This document shows, one piece after another, positions 14,434 through 23,724 of a DNA stretch of 64,000 bases. The position numbers and the translations under genes were made by a program. A model generated the notes under the pieces. The model had not been told where the DNA came from. It saw only the letters and a program-made list of their open reading frames with translations, and did no database searches. Position 1 is the stretch's first letter; every line of letters begins with the position of its first letter. Origin of the DNA: Udaeobacter sp963725505 (GTDB taxonomy: Bacteria > Verrucomicrobiota > Verrucomicrobiia > Chthoniobacterales > UBA10450); NCBI GenBank assembly GCA_963725505.1, contig CAVRYN010000003.1:186001-250000 (forward strand), given 5' to 3'.

Positions 14434-16357
14434 GAATTCTCAAACTTCCGAGGCGACCGCCGCCCCGACGCGCCTGCTCGATGGAATCCGCTCGCCCGCC
14501 GACATCAAAGCGCTGGGCGAACAGGACCTGCCGCAGCTCGCGCAGGAAGTGCGTGATGAGTTGATAAAAGTCCTCTCCCAAACCGGAGGCCATCTCGGGC
14601 CGAATCTCGGCGTGGTTGAGCTGACGATTGCGCTGCATCGCGTGTTCGACACGCCGCGGGACCGCTTTGTGATGGATGTGAGTCACCAAGGTTACGTGCA
14701 CAAAATGTTTACCGGGCGGCTCGATCGCTTCCACACCATGCGCCAATTCGGCGGCCTCAATGGTTTTCTTTTGCGGACCGAAAGCGAACACGACTGCTAC
14801 GGTGCGGGACACGCCGGGACCGCGCTTTCCGCGGCGCTTGGTATGGCGGTCGGACGCGATCTGCGCGGCAGCGACGAGCACATCGTGGTGGTCGCAGGCG
14901 ATGCCGCATTCACTTGTGGAATCAGCTACGAAGCGCTCAACAACGTGAAATCGCATACGAAGCGGTTCATCGTCGTGCTAAACGACAATGAATGGTCGAT
15001 CGCGAAGAACGTCGGTGCGATCGCGAGCTATCTGAACAGCATCGTGACGAATCCCACTTACGCGCATCTGCACGATAAGGCGCGCGATTTCGTCCAGGCG
15101 ATTCTTGGAAAAACCGGCGTGCAGCTCGCGCACAAAGTGGAAGAAAGCGTGAAGGGGTTGTTAGTGCCCAGCGTTATTTTCGAGGAACTCGGTCTGCGCT
15201 ACTACGGACCAATCGATGGGCACGATATCCCGCTGCTGACACAGACCTTCGAGTTTTTGAAGACGCAGGAAGAGCCGGTGCTGCTGCACATTCTCACCAA
15301 GAAAGGCAAAGGGTACGAACCGGCCATTAAACAACCCGACAAATTTCACGGTCTCGGCAAATACAAGATCGAAAGCGGTGAGACTGCTCCGACGCCGACT
15401 CCGACCTATTCGGAAATCATTGGCAAGACACTGGCGAAATTCGCGGAGACCAATCAGAAGCTCGTCGCCATCACGGCGGCGATGCCGAGCGGGACAGGCC
15501 TTTCGCATTTTGCCAAGGCGCATCCGACCCGCTACTTCGATGTCGGCATCGCCGAAGAGCACGCCACGCTTTTTGCCTGTGGGTTGGCGACGCAAGGGAT
15601 GACGCCGTTTCTTACGATCTATTCCACGTTTTTCCAGCGCGCCTACGACATGGCGATTCACGACATCGCCATCCAAAAATTGAACGTCAGACTCTGCATG
15701 GATCGCGCCGGGTTAAGCGGCGACGACGGCCCGACGCATCATGGCTTGTTCGACATCGGTTACCTGCGACACATCCCGAACTGGGTGCACATGCAGCCGA
15801 AGGACGAGGATGAATTCGTCGATATGCTCTGGACAATGGCTCATTATAATTCCGGTCCGATCGCCGTCCGTTATCCGCGAGGGTCGGGAACCGGTGCAAA
15901 GATTAAGCCGGAACCCAAACTTCTCGAGATCGGCAAGGCCGAAGTGGTACAGCATGGGCGCGACGTGGCGATCTTCGGGTTGGGCAACATGTTTGAAATG
16001 GCCGAAGAAGCAGCGCGCAAACTTGAGGAAAAAGGAATTTCCGTTGCGCTCATCAATCCACGCTGGATCAAACCGATGGACACCGGCACTCTCGAATTTT
16101 TCGCGCGCAGCGTCGAGGTCGTATGCACGATTGAAGATCATGTTTTGCACAACGGTTTTGGCTGCGCCGTGATGGAGCATCTGCACTCGCAAATGATCAA
16201 TACTCCGGTGGTGCGGATTGGCTGGCCCGATCATTTTATTGAGCACGGCGCCGTTCCGATCCTGCGCAAAAAACATGGCATCACCGCCGACGCATTGGTG
16301 GAAAAAGTCCTGCCGCTGCTACGCAAAAAGTCCAGCCTGCGTCCGTCGGTCGCTTAA
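14411..16357 (+). CDS. dxs: 1-deoxy-D-xylulose-5-phosphate synthase
   Basis: TPP-dependent condensation of pyruvate and glyceraldehyde 3-phosphate, first step of the MEP pathway. About 648 residues in transketolase order: GGHLGPNLGVVELTIALH (His for TPP), the TPP/Mg site AGDAAFTCGISYEALNNV, then the Asn of NDNEWSI, the pyrimidine-binding domain (FDVGIAEEHATLFACGLA, DRAGLSGDDGPTHHG) and a C-terminal transketolase domain. The TPP motif has GDA where E. coli has GDG; the metal-binding Asp is kept. In-frame starts also exist at 14387 (GTG) and 14393 (ATG). It converges on the RNase P RNA gene. Confidence 0.94.
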   Translation: MTKSDSSENSQTSEATAAPTRLLDGIRSPADIKALGEQDLPQLAQEVRDELIKVLSQTGGHLGPNLGVVELTIALHRVFDTPRDRFVMDVSHQGYVHKMFTGRLDRFHTMRQFGGLNGFLLRTESEHDCYGAGHAGTALSAALGMAVGRDLRGSDEHIVVVAGDAAFTCGISYEALNNVKSHTKRFIVVLNDNEWSIAKNVGAIASYLNSIVTNPTYAHLHDKARDFVQAILGKTGVQLAHKVEESVKGLLVPSVIFEELGLRYYGPIDGHDIPLLTQTFEFLKTQEEPVLLHILTKKGKGYEPAIKQPDKFHGLGKYKIESGETAPTPTPTYSEIIGKTLAKFAETNQKLVAITAAMPSGTGLSHFAKAHPTRYFDVGIAEEHATLFACGLATQGMTPFLTIYSTFFQRAYDMAIHDIAIQKLNVRLCMDRAGLSGDDGPTHHGLFDIGYLRHIPNWVHMQPKDEDEFVDMLWTMAHYNSGPIAVRYPRGSGTGAKIKPEPKLLEIGKAEVVQHGRDVAIFGLGNMFEMAEEAARKLEEKGISVALINPRWIKPMDTGTLEFFARSVEVVCTIEDHVLHNGFGCAVMEHLHSQMINTPVVRIGWPDHFIEHGAVPILRKKHGITADALVEKVLPLLRKKSSLRPSVA

Positions 16358-16399
16358 AAGCGAAGAGCGCCTTCGTTTCCGAAAGCGCCCTTCATGGTT

Positions 16400-16812
16400 T
16401 CGATGGCGATAAGCCGAATTCTGTCGGCCCAGCACTTTGCCAGCAAAGTGCTGGGCGGATGATCATTTATCTCGTCCCGCTTTCGCGAAACGCCCGATCC
16501 CGCAATCGCGGGACGTGGTGCGACGATACCCGAGGATTATCGGGCCGGCTGCCCTTCCTCTGTTTTGTCTTGCACCGCATGGGGTTTTTCGTGCCTCGCG
16601 AATTGCTCCGCGAGCGGTGAGCTCTTACCTCGCCTTTTCACCCTTGCCTGCGCTTTTCTCAAAGAACCGGCGGTGTGTTTTCTGTGACACTCTCCGTCGA
16701 TGTCCGCTTTCGCGAACGTCGCCCGCGTATTTTACGCGGCATGCTGCCGTATGGTGTTCGGACTTTCCTCCAGCGAATCTTACGATTCACCAGCGATCAT
16801 CTACCATCGGTG
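16400..16812 (-). ncRNA. rnpB: RNase P RNA (bacterial type A)
   Basis: Read on the minus strand, the conserved 5' P4 region GAGGAAAGTCCGAACACC lies at 16770-16753 and the conserved 3' part ACAGAATTCGGCTTATCG at 16424-16407. The ends pair as helix P1 (CGATGG with CCATCG). A perfect long stem GCCCAGCACTTTG/CAAAGTGCTGGGC occurs near the 3' end. The RNA is the catalytic subunit that removes 5' leaders from pre-tRNAs. Small open frames over this interval are not genes. Confidence 0.95.
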
Positions 16813-16845
16813 GATAATTTAGCACAATCTGGAAACCAGGGAAGG

Positions 16846-16875
16846 ATTCGGCAACCGGAGCCGGTTGCCCTACAA
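16846..16875. repeat. Short palindrome GGCAACCGGAGCCGGTTGCC with CCTACAAT end
   Basis: A perfect 8-base stem around GGAGCC... sits at 16851-16870 and is followed by CTACAATTAG. It resembles the inner part and right end of the CCCTACAA elements (for example 33401-33470). It lies between RNase P RNA and the DUF456 stop and might act as a terminator-like hairpin, though without a U-tract. Confidence 0.5.
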
Positions 16876-17364
16876 TTAGAACGGTGACGGAACAGCAATG
16901 AGGAAAATCGTGATCATCGCGAGCGCGATAACGAGTTTGCCGATCATTGCGCTCAAATTTCCCAGCAAACTACCCCAGCCGGCGCGACCGGCATCGATCA
17001 TGCGTTTGCCGGCGATGAATTCACCGGCGACGCCGCCAATGACCGGGCCGACAAATAAGCCAATGATTCCGAAGAACAGGCCGACCAGTGCGCCTATAAT
17101 TGCGCCGAACGCGCCCCATTTGGTCGCACCGAAATATTTCGCGCCAAAATAGCTGCCGAGAAAATCGATCACGTAGGAAAGAATCGTGAGCAGCACGAGA
17201 ACAACAATCGTTTTCCAGCCGATACTCTTCTCCGCGCCGAGCATGAGGCGATGGATGATTGCTGCGGCCAGGATGATTGTGGTGCCGGGGAGGACCGGTG
17301 CGATTGTGCCAATCAGACCGACGGCGAAAAGCACGATCGTGAACAGCCACCAAAAAAGTTCCAC
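16876..17364 (-). CDS. DUF456 family membrane protein
   Basis: About 162 residues with glycine-rich membrane segments typical of DUF456: GLIGTIAPVLPGTTIILAAA at the start, then FGAIIGALVGLFFGIIGLFV and GPVIGGVAGEFIAG. The family has no established function. GTG at 17364 (VELFWWLFTIVLF) is chosen because the frame upstream of it to 17514 is built from a repeat (ACGGATG/ATCTGTG). It runs divergently from the peroxiredoxin gene. Confidence 0.8.
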   Translation of the reverse strand: MELFWWLFTIVLFAVGLIGTIAPVLPGTTIILAAAIIHRLMLGAEKSIGWKTIVVLVLLTILSYVIDFLGSYFGAKYFGATKWGAFGAIIGALVGLFFGIIGLFVGPVIGGVAGEFIAGKRMIDAGRAGWGSLLGNLSAMIGKLVIALAMITIFLIAVPSPF

Positions 17365-17380
17365 TTGATCAAATCGTAAG

Positions 17381-17448
17381 CCACGGATGAACGCAGATGA
17401 AACACGGATGTTCGACCACAGAGAATAATCTGTGTAAATCTGTGGCTG
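17381..17448. repeat. CCACGGATGAACGCAGATG...ATCTGTGTAAATCTGTGG inverted repeat
   Basis: The left half is CCACGGATGAACGCAGATGA followed by AACACGGATG; the right half is AATCTGTGTAAATCTGTGG, its approximate reverse complement. It sits just upstream of the DUF456 start, where it produces a spurious N-terminal extension. Confidence 0.8.
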
Positions 17449-17529
17449 AAATCGCTGCAAATTCTTTGACCGCTGAGTTGTCGATCCTATAGTGAATTTC
17501 CCCTCTAAGCTCAAACCGGAGGATTGTTT

Positions 17530-18024
17530 ATGCCACTCACAGTTGGAACCAAAGCGCCAGATTTCACTTTATCGACGAAGACCGCTGACGGGCCGAAGCA
17601 AATCAAGCTGAGCGACAATTTCGGAAGGAAAAACACGTTGCTGCTTTTCTTTCCGATGGCGTTCACGGGCACGTGCACAACTGAAATGTGCGAAGTCAGC
17701 GCGGGCCTGAACGCTTACACCAATTTGAACGCCGTCGTTTACGGAATTAGCGGCGACAATCCGTTTGCCCAGGAAGCGTGGGCGCAGAAGGAGAAAATCA
17801 CCGTGCCGCTGCTCAGCGATTACGAACACAAAGTCGCAAAGGATTACGGTGTGATGTACGACTCGTTCCTGCCGCAAATGAACCTCGGAATGGCCGGCGT
17901 GCCAAAACGCTCTGCGTTCATCATCGATAAGACTGGGGTGATCCAATACGCCGAGAGCAACGACGACGCCAGGCAGCTCCCGAATTTCGACAGGATCAAG
18001 GCCAAGTTAGCCGAGCTGAAATGA
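17530..18024 (+). CDS. Peroxiredoxin (AhpC/TSA family, AhpE-like)
   Basis: Thiol peroxidase reducing hydrogen peroxide or organic hydroperoxides. The 164 residues contain FFPMAFTGTCTTEMC with the peroxidatic Cys in TGTC and a second Cys three residues later, then GVPKRSAFIIDKTGVIQYA near the C-terminus. The ribosome binding site GGAGGA at 17518-17523 lies 6 bases before ATG 17530, which decides for that start over the TTG at 17524. Monocistronic; downstream is a repeat. Confidence 0.9.
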   Translation: MPLTVGTKAPDFTLSTKTADGPKQIKLSDNFGRKNTLLLFFPMAFTGTCTTEMCEVSAGLNAYTNLNAVVYGISGDNPFAQEAWAQKEKITVPLLSDYEHKVAKDYGVMYDSFLPQMNLGMAGVPKRSAFIIDKTGVIQYAESNDDARQLPNFDRIKAKLAELK

Positions 18025-18040
18025 TTCGCGTGCGCTGCAG

Positions 18041-18150
18041 GGTCATCCCGAACGAAGTGAGGGACCTCACAATGGAAGATTGGATCACTCAGTGTACCAT
18101 GCGTGCCGCTATCAGTCTGTGCGCGGTCCTTCGCTTCGCTCAGGATGACA
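18041..18150. repeat. GTCATCCCGA...GGATGACA-type inverted repeat, copy 2
   Basis: Begins GGTCATCCCGAACGAAGTGA, then GGGACCTCACA, and ends GGTCCTTCGCTTCGCTCAGG ATGACA. It overlaps the apparent 5' end of the acnA frame: codons from 18103 to 18159 (RSFASLRMTE and neighbours) are repeat sequence read as protein. Confidence 0.88.
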
Positions 18151-18159
18151 GAAATTGAG

Positions 18160-21060
18160 ATGCACGACGAATTTAAAACGCTGAAAAAATTCGACGCCGG
18201 CAAAGAGCGCGAAGGGTTTCTCTATTCGCTGCCGGCTCTGGAAGAACAAGGGATTGGGAGAATTTCGCGGCTGCCGGTGAGCATCCGGATTGTTCTCGAA
18301 TCGGTGCTGCGCAATTGCGACGGGAAAAAAGTCCGGCGCAAAGATGTCGAGACGCTGGCGAACTGGAACGCAAAATCACCGGCTAACGCGGAAATTCCAT
18401 TCGTCGTCGCGCGCATAGTTTTGCAGGATTTCACCGGCGTGCCGCTGGTTGTTGATCTCGCCGCAATGCGCAGCGCGGTGAAGCTGCTCGGTGGCGACCC
18501 GAAAATCATCGAGCCACTGGTGTCGGTTGACCTGGTGGTCGATCACTCTGTGCAGGTGGATTTCTTTGGTTCGGCGCGAGCGCTGGAGCTAAACCTCGAA
18601 ATGGAATTCAAGCGCAATCGGGAGCGTTACCAGTTTCTCAAATGGGGACAGCAGGCGTTCAAAACCTTCCAGCTCATCCCGCCTGGGATCGGCATCGTGC
18701 ATCAAGTGAATCTCGAATATCTGGCAAAAGGCGTTCTTTTCTCTCAACCCTCAACTCTCCACTCTCCACTTTTTTATCCCGACACCCTGGTCGGCACCGA
18801 TTCGCACACGACGATGATCAACGGGCTGGGCGTGGTTGGCTGGGGCGTGGGCGGAATTGAAGCTGAAGCTGGAATGCTCGGACAACCGGTTTATTTTTTG
18901 ACGCCGGAAGTCGTGGGCGTGCACATGAGCGGGCAGTTGCGCGAAGGCGTTACCGCCACCGATCTCGTCTTGCACATCACGCAGTTGCTCCGTGCGCAAA
19001 AAGTCGTCGGCAAATTTGTCGAGTTTTACGGCGAAGGCGCAGCATCGCTGCCAGTGCCGGATCGGGCGACGATTGGAAACATGTCGCCCGAATACGGCGC
19101 GACCATGGGTTATTTCCCAGTTGACCAGGAATCAGTGGACTACTTGCGCGCCACGGGACGCAGCGAAGAACAATGCCTTGCGTTCGAAAATTATTTTCGC
19201 GCGCAGAAGATGTTCGGCATGCCGCTCAGAGGCCAGATCGATTACAGCGTCGATATCGATTTGGATCTGGCGGACGTTCAGCCGAGCGTCGCCGGACCGA
19301 AACGGCCGCAGGACAGGATCAACTTGCCTGAGCTTGGAAAAAGATTTCGCGACTTGCTCGAGAAACCGGTCCGCGATGGGGGATATGGAAAACAGAATGT
19401 CGATCTTCGCGAAAAACATGTTGTGGAGCTAAACGGCAGCGCGCCGCGCAACGGCGAGATGTTTTCGACTGACAAAAAGGAGGATCAGGGAATCAGTCCG
19501 GGCGATGAACGGAACAAGATCGAGATGATTACGAACCGGCCCACGCCCGATTCCGGGAAAGAAATTGAAGCCGAATCCAGCGAGGTGTTTGCGCGCGGGC
19601 GTACTCACATTGGACACGGAAGCGTGCTCATCGCGGCGATCACGAGCTGCACAAACACGAGTAATCCGAGCGTCATGATCGCGGCCGGCTTACTCGCCAA
19701 AAAAGCGGTCGAGCGCGGTCTGCGCGTCGATCCGGCGGTGAAAACGTCCCTCGCGCCCGGTTCGCGCGTTGTTTCCGATTATCTCCAGAAAACCGGACTG
19801 CAAAAATATCTCGACGAACTCGGGTTCAATCTTGTCGGTTACGGCTGCACGACCTGCATCGGCAACTCCGGGCCGCTGCACCCAAACATCGAGAAAGCAA
19901 TCCACGAATACGATCTGGTTGCTGCCTCAGTGCTTTCGGGAAACCGGAATTTCGAAGCGCGGGTGCATCAGCACATCAAGGCGAATTTTCTGATGTCTCC
20001 GCCGCTAGTGGTTGCGTTCGCGCTGGCTGGCCGTGTGCATATCGACCTCTCGCGCGACCCGATCGGAAAAGATAGGCACGGCAAAGAAACTTTCCTTCGT
20101 GATCTGTGGCCGACTCTCGGCGAAATCCGGCACGTCCTGCAATCGGCTCTGGCGCCGGAAACGTTCCGCAGACTTTATCGCGATTTTGCCGATCAAAATC
20201 CAAAGTGGAATGAGATTCCGTCGAGCACCGGCGACGTTTACCAGTGGGACGAGAAGAGCGATTACATTCATGAACCGCCGTTCTTTCAAAATTTCTCGAT
20301 GGAACCGGGCCATATCGAGGAAATCCGAGGCGCCCGCGCTCTTGGCATTTTCGGCGACTCGGTAACCACCGATCACATTTCGCCGGCGGGCGCAATCAAA
20401 GAAACCTCGCCAGCCGGAAAATATTTAATGTCGCGCGGAATTCAGCCGCGAGATTTTAACAGCTACGGCAGCCGGCGCGGCAATGATCTGGTGATGACGC
20501 GCGGTACGTTCGCGAATGTGCGAATAAAGAATTTGATGGTGCCTGGAACGGAAGGCGGCGTGACGAAATATTTCGGTCCGAGCCGGACTGGCGGTTCAAA
20601 GAATGGCGAGGGCGAACAGATGTCGATTTTCGATGCGGCGATGAAGTACGCGGAGACGAACACTCCACTGGTTATTCTCGCTGGTCACGAGTACGGCAGC
20701 GGTTCATCGCGCGATTGGGCAGCGAAGGGAACGCGTCTGTTAGGTGTCAAGGCGGTGATCGCCGCGAGTTTCGAACGGATTCATCGATCAAACCTTGTCG
20801 GCATGGGCGTGTTGCCATTGCAGTTTCAAGAGGGAACAACGGCGCAATCGCTCGGCCTCGACGGCTCGGAAACCTTTTCGATTACCGGATTGTCAGACTC
20901 GACCAAGCCTGGACAACAAGTAACGCTCGAGATCGAAAGCAAGGACGGGCAAACACGATCAGTCCCGATGAAGCTGCGGATCGATACGCCGATCGAAATC
21001 GATTACTATCGCCACGGAGGGATTCTACCGTTCGTGCTGCGGCAATTGCTGGCGAAGTAA
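18160..21060 (+). CDS. acnA: Aconitate hydratase A
   Basis: Interconverts citrate and isocitrate with a 4Fe-4S cluster. The 966 residues hold all key motifs: YPDTLVGTDSHTTMINGLG, SCTNTSNPSVMIAAG (first cluster Cys), GYGCTTCIGNSGPL (other two Cys), FGDSVTTDHISPAGAI, NSYGSRRGNDLVM and HEYGSGSSRDWAAKG. ATG at 18160 (MHDEFKTLKKFD) is the start; the frame from 18103 is repeat-derived. It is longer than typical AcnA (about 900). A polar stretch of roughly 50 residues (about 428-480) precedes the first cluster Cys, and a repeat-encoded loop (18741-18772) precedes YPDTLVG. Confidence 0.95.
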   Translation: MHDEFKTLKKFDAGKEREGFLYSLPALEEQGIGRISRLPVSIRIVLESVLRNCDGKKVRRKDVETLANWNAKSPANAEIPFVVARIVLQDFTGVPLVVDLAAMRSAVKLLGGDPKIIEPLVSVDLVVDHSVQVDFFGSARALELNLEMEFKRNRERYQFLKWGQQAFKTFQLIPPGIGIVHQVNLEYLAKGVLFSQPSTLHSPLFYPDTLVGTDSHTTMINGLGVVGWGVGGIEAEAGMLGQPVYFLTPEVVGVHMSGQLREGVTATDLVLHITQLLRAQKVVGKFVEFYGEGAASLPVPDRATIGNMSPEYGATMGYFPVDQESVDYLRATGRSEEQCLAFENYFRAQKMFGMPLRGQIDYSVDIDLDLADVQPSVAGPKRPQDRINLPELGKRFRDLLEKPVRDGGYGKQNVDLREKHVVELNGSAPRNGEMFSTDKKEDQGISPGDERNKIEMITNRPTPDSGKEIEAESSEVFARGRTHIGHGSVLIAAITSCTNTSNPSVMIAAGLLAKKAVERGLRVDPAVKTSLAPGSRVVSDYLQKTGLQKYLDELGFNLVGYGCTTCIGNSGPLHPNIEKAIHEYDLVAASVLSGNRNFEARVHQHIKANFLMSPPLVVAFALAGRVHIDLSRDPIGKDRHGKETFLRDLWPTLGEIRHVLQSALAPETFRRLYRDFADQNPKWNEIPSSTGDVYQWDEKSDYIHEPPFFQNFSMEPGHIEEIRGARALGIFGDSVTTDHISPAGAIKETSPAGKYLMSRGIQPRDFNSYGSRRGNDLVMTRGTFANVRIKNLMVPGTEGGVTKYFGPSRTGGSKNGEGEQMSIFDAAMKYAETNTPLVILAGHEYGSGSSRDWAAKGTRLLGVKAVIAASFERIHRSNLVGMGVLPLQFQEGTTAQSLGLDGSETFSITGLSDSTKPGQQVTLEIESKDGQTRSVPMKLRIDTPIEIDYYRHGGILPFVLRQLLAK
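18741..18772. repeat. TCAACTCTCCACTC-type short-period repeat in frame inside acnA
   Basis: The DNA reads CTCTCAACCCTCAACTCTCC followed by ACTCTCCACTTT and is translated as SQPSTLHSPLF between NLEYLAKGVLF and YPDTLVG. A similar string (CTCACTTCTCACTAATCACT, CGCCACTCGTCACTTTCCAC) occurs at 52786-52829 next to the kelch gene. Confidence 0.65.
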
Positions 21061-21133
21061 CTCGCAGCCGAACCGAGTTCACTTCCTGGCAGCCGGAACC
21101 GCTTGGGAGTAGGGAAGTTATTTGGTCTCGGCC

Positions 21134-23626
21134 ATGGAGGCTGGTATTGTTAACAGGGTGAGCGCTCAAGACACACCCGCGAAGGCTAAGCCGGATCTCC
21201 AGCTTGAGATTGCACACATTCTGTTAATCGACGTGGTCGGTTACTCGAAGCTGCTTGTCAACGAACAGATTAAAGTGCTGCAGGAACTGAATCGGATCGT
21301 ACGAAACACCAAATCTTTTCGTGCAGCGGAAGCAAGCAACAAACTCATCCGGGTGCCGACTGGTGATGGAATGGCGTTACTTTTCTTCCGCAGCCCAGAG
21401 GAGGCGATCGAGTGCGCGCTGGAGATTGCCATGACGTTGCGAGGTCATCCGCAGATTCAGTTACGGATGGGAGTGCACAGCGGACCAATCAGTCGAGTCA
21501 CCGATGTCAATGACAAGACTAACATAGCGGGATCAGGAATGAACGTAGCGCAGCGGGTCCTCGATTGCGGCGACGCCGGCCACATTCTTTTATCCAAGCA
21601 TGTTGCCGAAGATTTGGTCCAGTCCCGGCAGTGGAAGCCGTACCTGTACGATCTGGGCGAGTATAAGGTGAAGCACGGTCTGCGTGTGCACTTGTTTAAT
21701 TTTTGCAAAGACGGTTTCGGCAATCTACAGATTCCTCAGAAGCTCAAACAAAGGAGATGGAAGCCGGACCTCGCTCCGGTTCGGTCAGTCAGGCAACCTC
21801 AACTCCCAAAGTTCCTCTTTCCGGTTGCCTTAGTTGGCTTGGTCTTTGTTCTGATAAGTAGTTCTTTCATTTATTTTCATAGAGCGCCATGGCGAGCGAT
21901 TACGTCGACCGTTTCTCTACCCGCGACGAGCAATGTGCCAGCTCCTATCGCGGAGAAGAGCGTCGCCGTTCTCCCCTTCGATAATCTCAGCGAGGAAAAA
22001 GGGAGCGCCTATTTCACCGATGGAGTGCAGGGCGAGATCCTGACTGATCTGGCGAAAGTGGCCGATCTGAAAGTGATCAGCCGCACCAGCGTAATGCAGT
22101 ACAGAAGCGGAGCCGAGCGCAACGTGCGCCAAATCGGTCAGCAACTCGGCGTGGCGCACGTCGTGGAAGGAAACGTTCAGCGCTCCGGGAATCGTGTGCG
22201 TGTCAATGCGGTGTTGGTTGATGCGCACACTGATCGGCAATTATGGGCGCAGACCTATGACCGAGATCTGGCAGATGTATTCGCGATTCAGAGCGAGATC
22301 GCCAAGGCCATTGCCGATCAGTTGCAGGCAAAGTTGACCAGTCACGAAAAGCAGGTTATCGCCGCCAAACCGACGAATAACGTTGAGGCCTACGATGCCT
22401 ACCTGCGGGGCCTGGCTTATGCATCGAAAACCGCAAACACCGCCAATTCCCTCGCCGCACAGAAACATTTCAGGGAAGCGCTGAGGTTGGACCCGAAGTT
22501 CGCCCTTAGTTGGGCGATGCTATCCGTCACGGATGCGCGTGCCTACCTCGCACAGTATTTTCAACCAACGGTCGCCCTTCGTGAAGAGGCGCGACAGGCA
22601 GCCGAAACCGCGCTCACTCTTCAGCCCAACCTCGGCGAGGCTGTATGGGCCACGGGATACTACCACTACTCTTGCCTAAAGGATTACGACACCGCAGTGC
22701 GTTATTTTGAGCAGGCACGTCAGCTCCTCCCAAACAGCAGCCAGATTCCTGAATCGCTGGCTTATATCGCGCGGAGGCGAGGCCAGTGGGACCGAAGCGA
22801 GTCATACTTTAACGAAGCCGAGGGGCTCGACCCGCGCAACGTTCGTCTCCTTACCCAACACGCGCTTCTCTATAAAGACCTTCGTCGTTTCCCTGAAGCC
22901 CTGCGAAAACTTGACCAAGTTCTTAATATCACGCCCGACGACCTCGATACCCTGGCGGGAAAGGCGGCTATCGCACAATCTGAGGGCGATCTGCCGCGGG
23001 CTGCTGCACTACTCGCTCCGCTGCATCCGGCCGCCGACCACCGCAAAGCCTTGGAAGCAAAAGTTTACCAAGCGATCTTGGAACGCCGCCCTGCACCAGC
23101 GATTTCGCGGCTACAGGAAATACTGGCCAAGCCTGATCCAGCGTTGGGTTACATCAACGGCCGACTGCGCTTTTGGTTAGGCTGGGCGCAAGAAGTCGCC
23201 GGTGATCATGCCGCCGCCCAGGAAACCTGGCGACAGGCGCGCAGCGAACTGGAACCGTTCCTGAAGGAACAGCCGGAGAATTTTCAGCTAATTGAAGATC
23301 TCGCGCTGACCAATATGGCCCTTGGTTACAAAGCCGCCGCGTTGACTCTGGCGGAGCAGGCAATGGCCGTGAATCCGATCGAGAAGGACGCGGTAGACGG
23401 TCCCGATTCAATTGAGATCCTCGCCCGGGTAGCAGCGCGCATGGGAGAACCTGATCGCGCCATCGCCGCCTTGCAGAAACTACTCTCGATCCCGTCCAGT
23501 GGACCATTGGCTGGGGGCCCTGGGGGCACGCCGCTCACTCCTGCGCTGCTCCGCCTCGATCCAATGTTCGATCTCCTGCGCGGCGATCCACGTTTCGAAG
23601 CGCTTTGCAGAGATCGACAGCGGTGA
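21134..23626 (+). CDS. Class III adenylate/guanylate cyclase-TolB-like-TPR fusion protein
   Basis: About 830 residues. Residues 25-190 form a class III nucleotide cyclase domain with both metal Asp residues (LLIDVVGYSKLL and PTGDGMALLF) and GVHSGP, GSGMNVAQRVL. One membrane segment follows (about 226-248, FPVALVGLVFVLISSSFIYF). Then comes a TolB/FlgO-like domain (KSVAVLPFDNLSEE, EGNVQRSGNRVRVNAVLVDA) and TPR repeats to the C-terminus. Topology suggests a cytoplasmic cyclase joined to a periplasmic sensor part. The C-terminal region is paralogous to the truncated gene at the right edge. A TTG at 21122 is a possible earlier start. Signal and product nucleotide are unknown. Confidence 0.85.
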   Translation: MEAGIVNRVSAQDTPAKAKPDLQLEIAHILLIDVVGYSKLLVNEQIKVLQELNRIVRNTKSFRAAEASNKLIRVPTGDGMALLFFRSPEEAIECALEIAMTLRGHPQIQLRMGVHSGPISRVTDVNDKTNIAGSGMNVAQRVLDCGDAGHILLSKHVAEDLVQSRQWKPYLYDLGEYKVKHGLRVHLFNFCKDGFGNLQIPQKLKQRRWKPDLAPVRSVRQPQLPKFLFPVALVGLVFVLISSSFIYFHRAPWRAITSTVSLPATSNVPAPIAEKSVAVLPFDNLSEEKGSAYFTDGVQGEILTDLAKVADLKVISRTSVMQYRSGAERNVRQIGQQLGVAHVVEGNVQRSGNRVRVNAVLVDAHTDRQLWAQTYDRDLADVFAIQSEIAKAIADQLQAKLTSHEKQVIAAKPTNNVEAYDAYLRGLAYASKTANTANSLAAQKHFREALRLDPKFALSWAMLSVTDARAYLAQYFQPTVALREEARQAAETALTLQPNLGEAVWATGYYHYSCLKDYDTAVRYFEQARQLLPNSSQIPESLAYIARRRGQWDRSESYFNEAEGLDPRNVRLLTQHALLYKDLRRFPEALRKLDQVLNITPDDLDTLAGKAAIAQSEGDLPRAAALLAPLHPAADHRKALEAKVYQAILERRPAPAISRLQEILAKPDPALGYINGRLRFWLGWAQEVAGDHAAAQETWRQARSELEPFLKEQPENFQLIEDLALTNMALGYKAAALTLAEQAMAVNPIEKDAVDGPDSIEILARVAARMGEPDRAIAALQKLLSIPSSGPLAGGPGGTPLTPALLRLDPMFDLLRGDPRFEALCRDRQR

Positions 23627-23724
23627 CAAAGATCTCGCTCACGCGGAACTTGCCGTCGCTATTGGTCCAAACCGACTCGCTTCACCCGCCGTTCATGTGC
23701 TACGGCGCGGCAGGCACAGACTCT

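Noticed and set aside
16437..16817. Open frames across the RNase P RNA
   Set aside because: They coincide with the conserved RNA and have no protein features.
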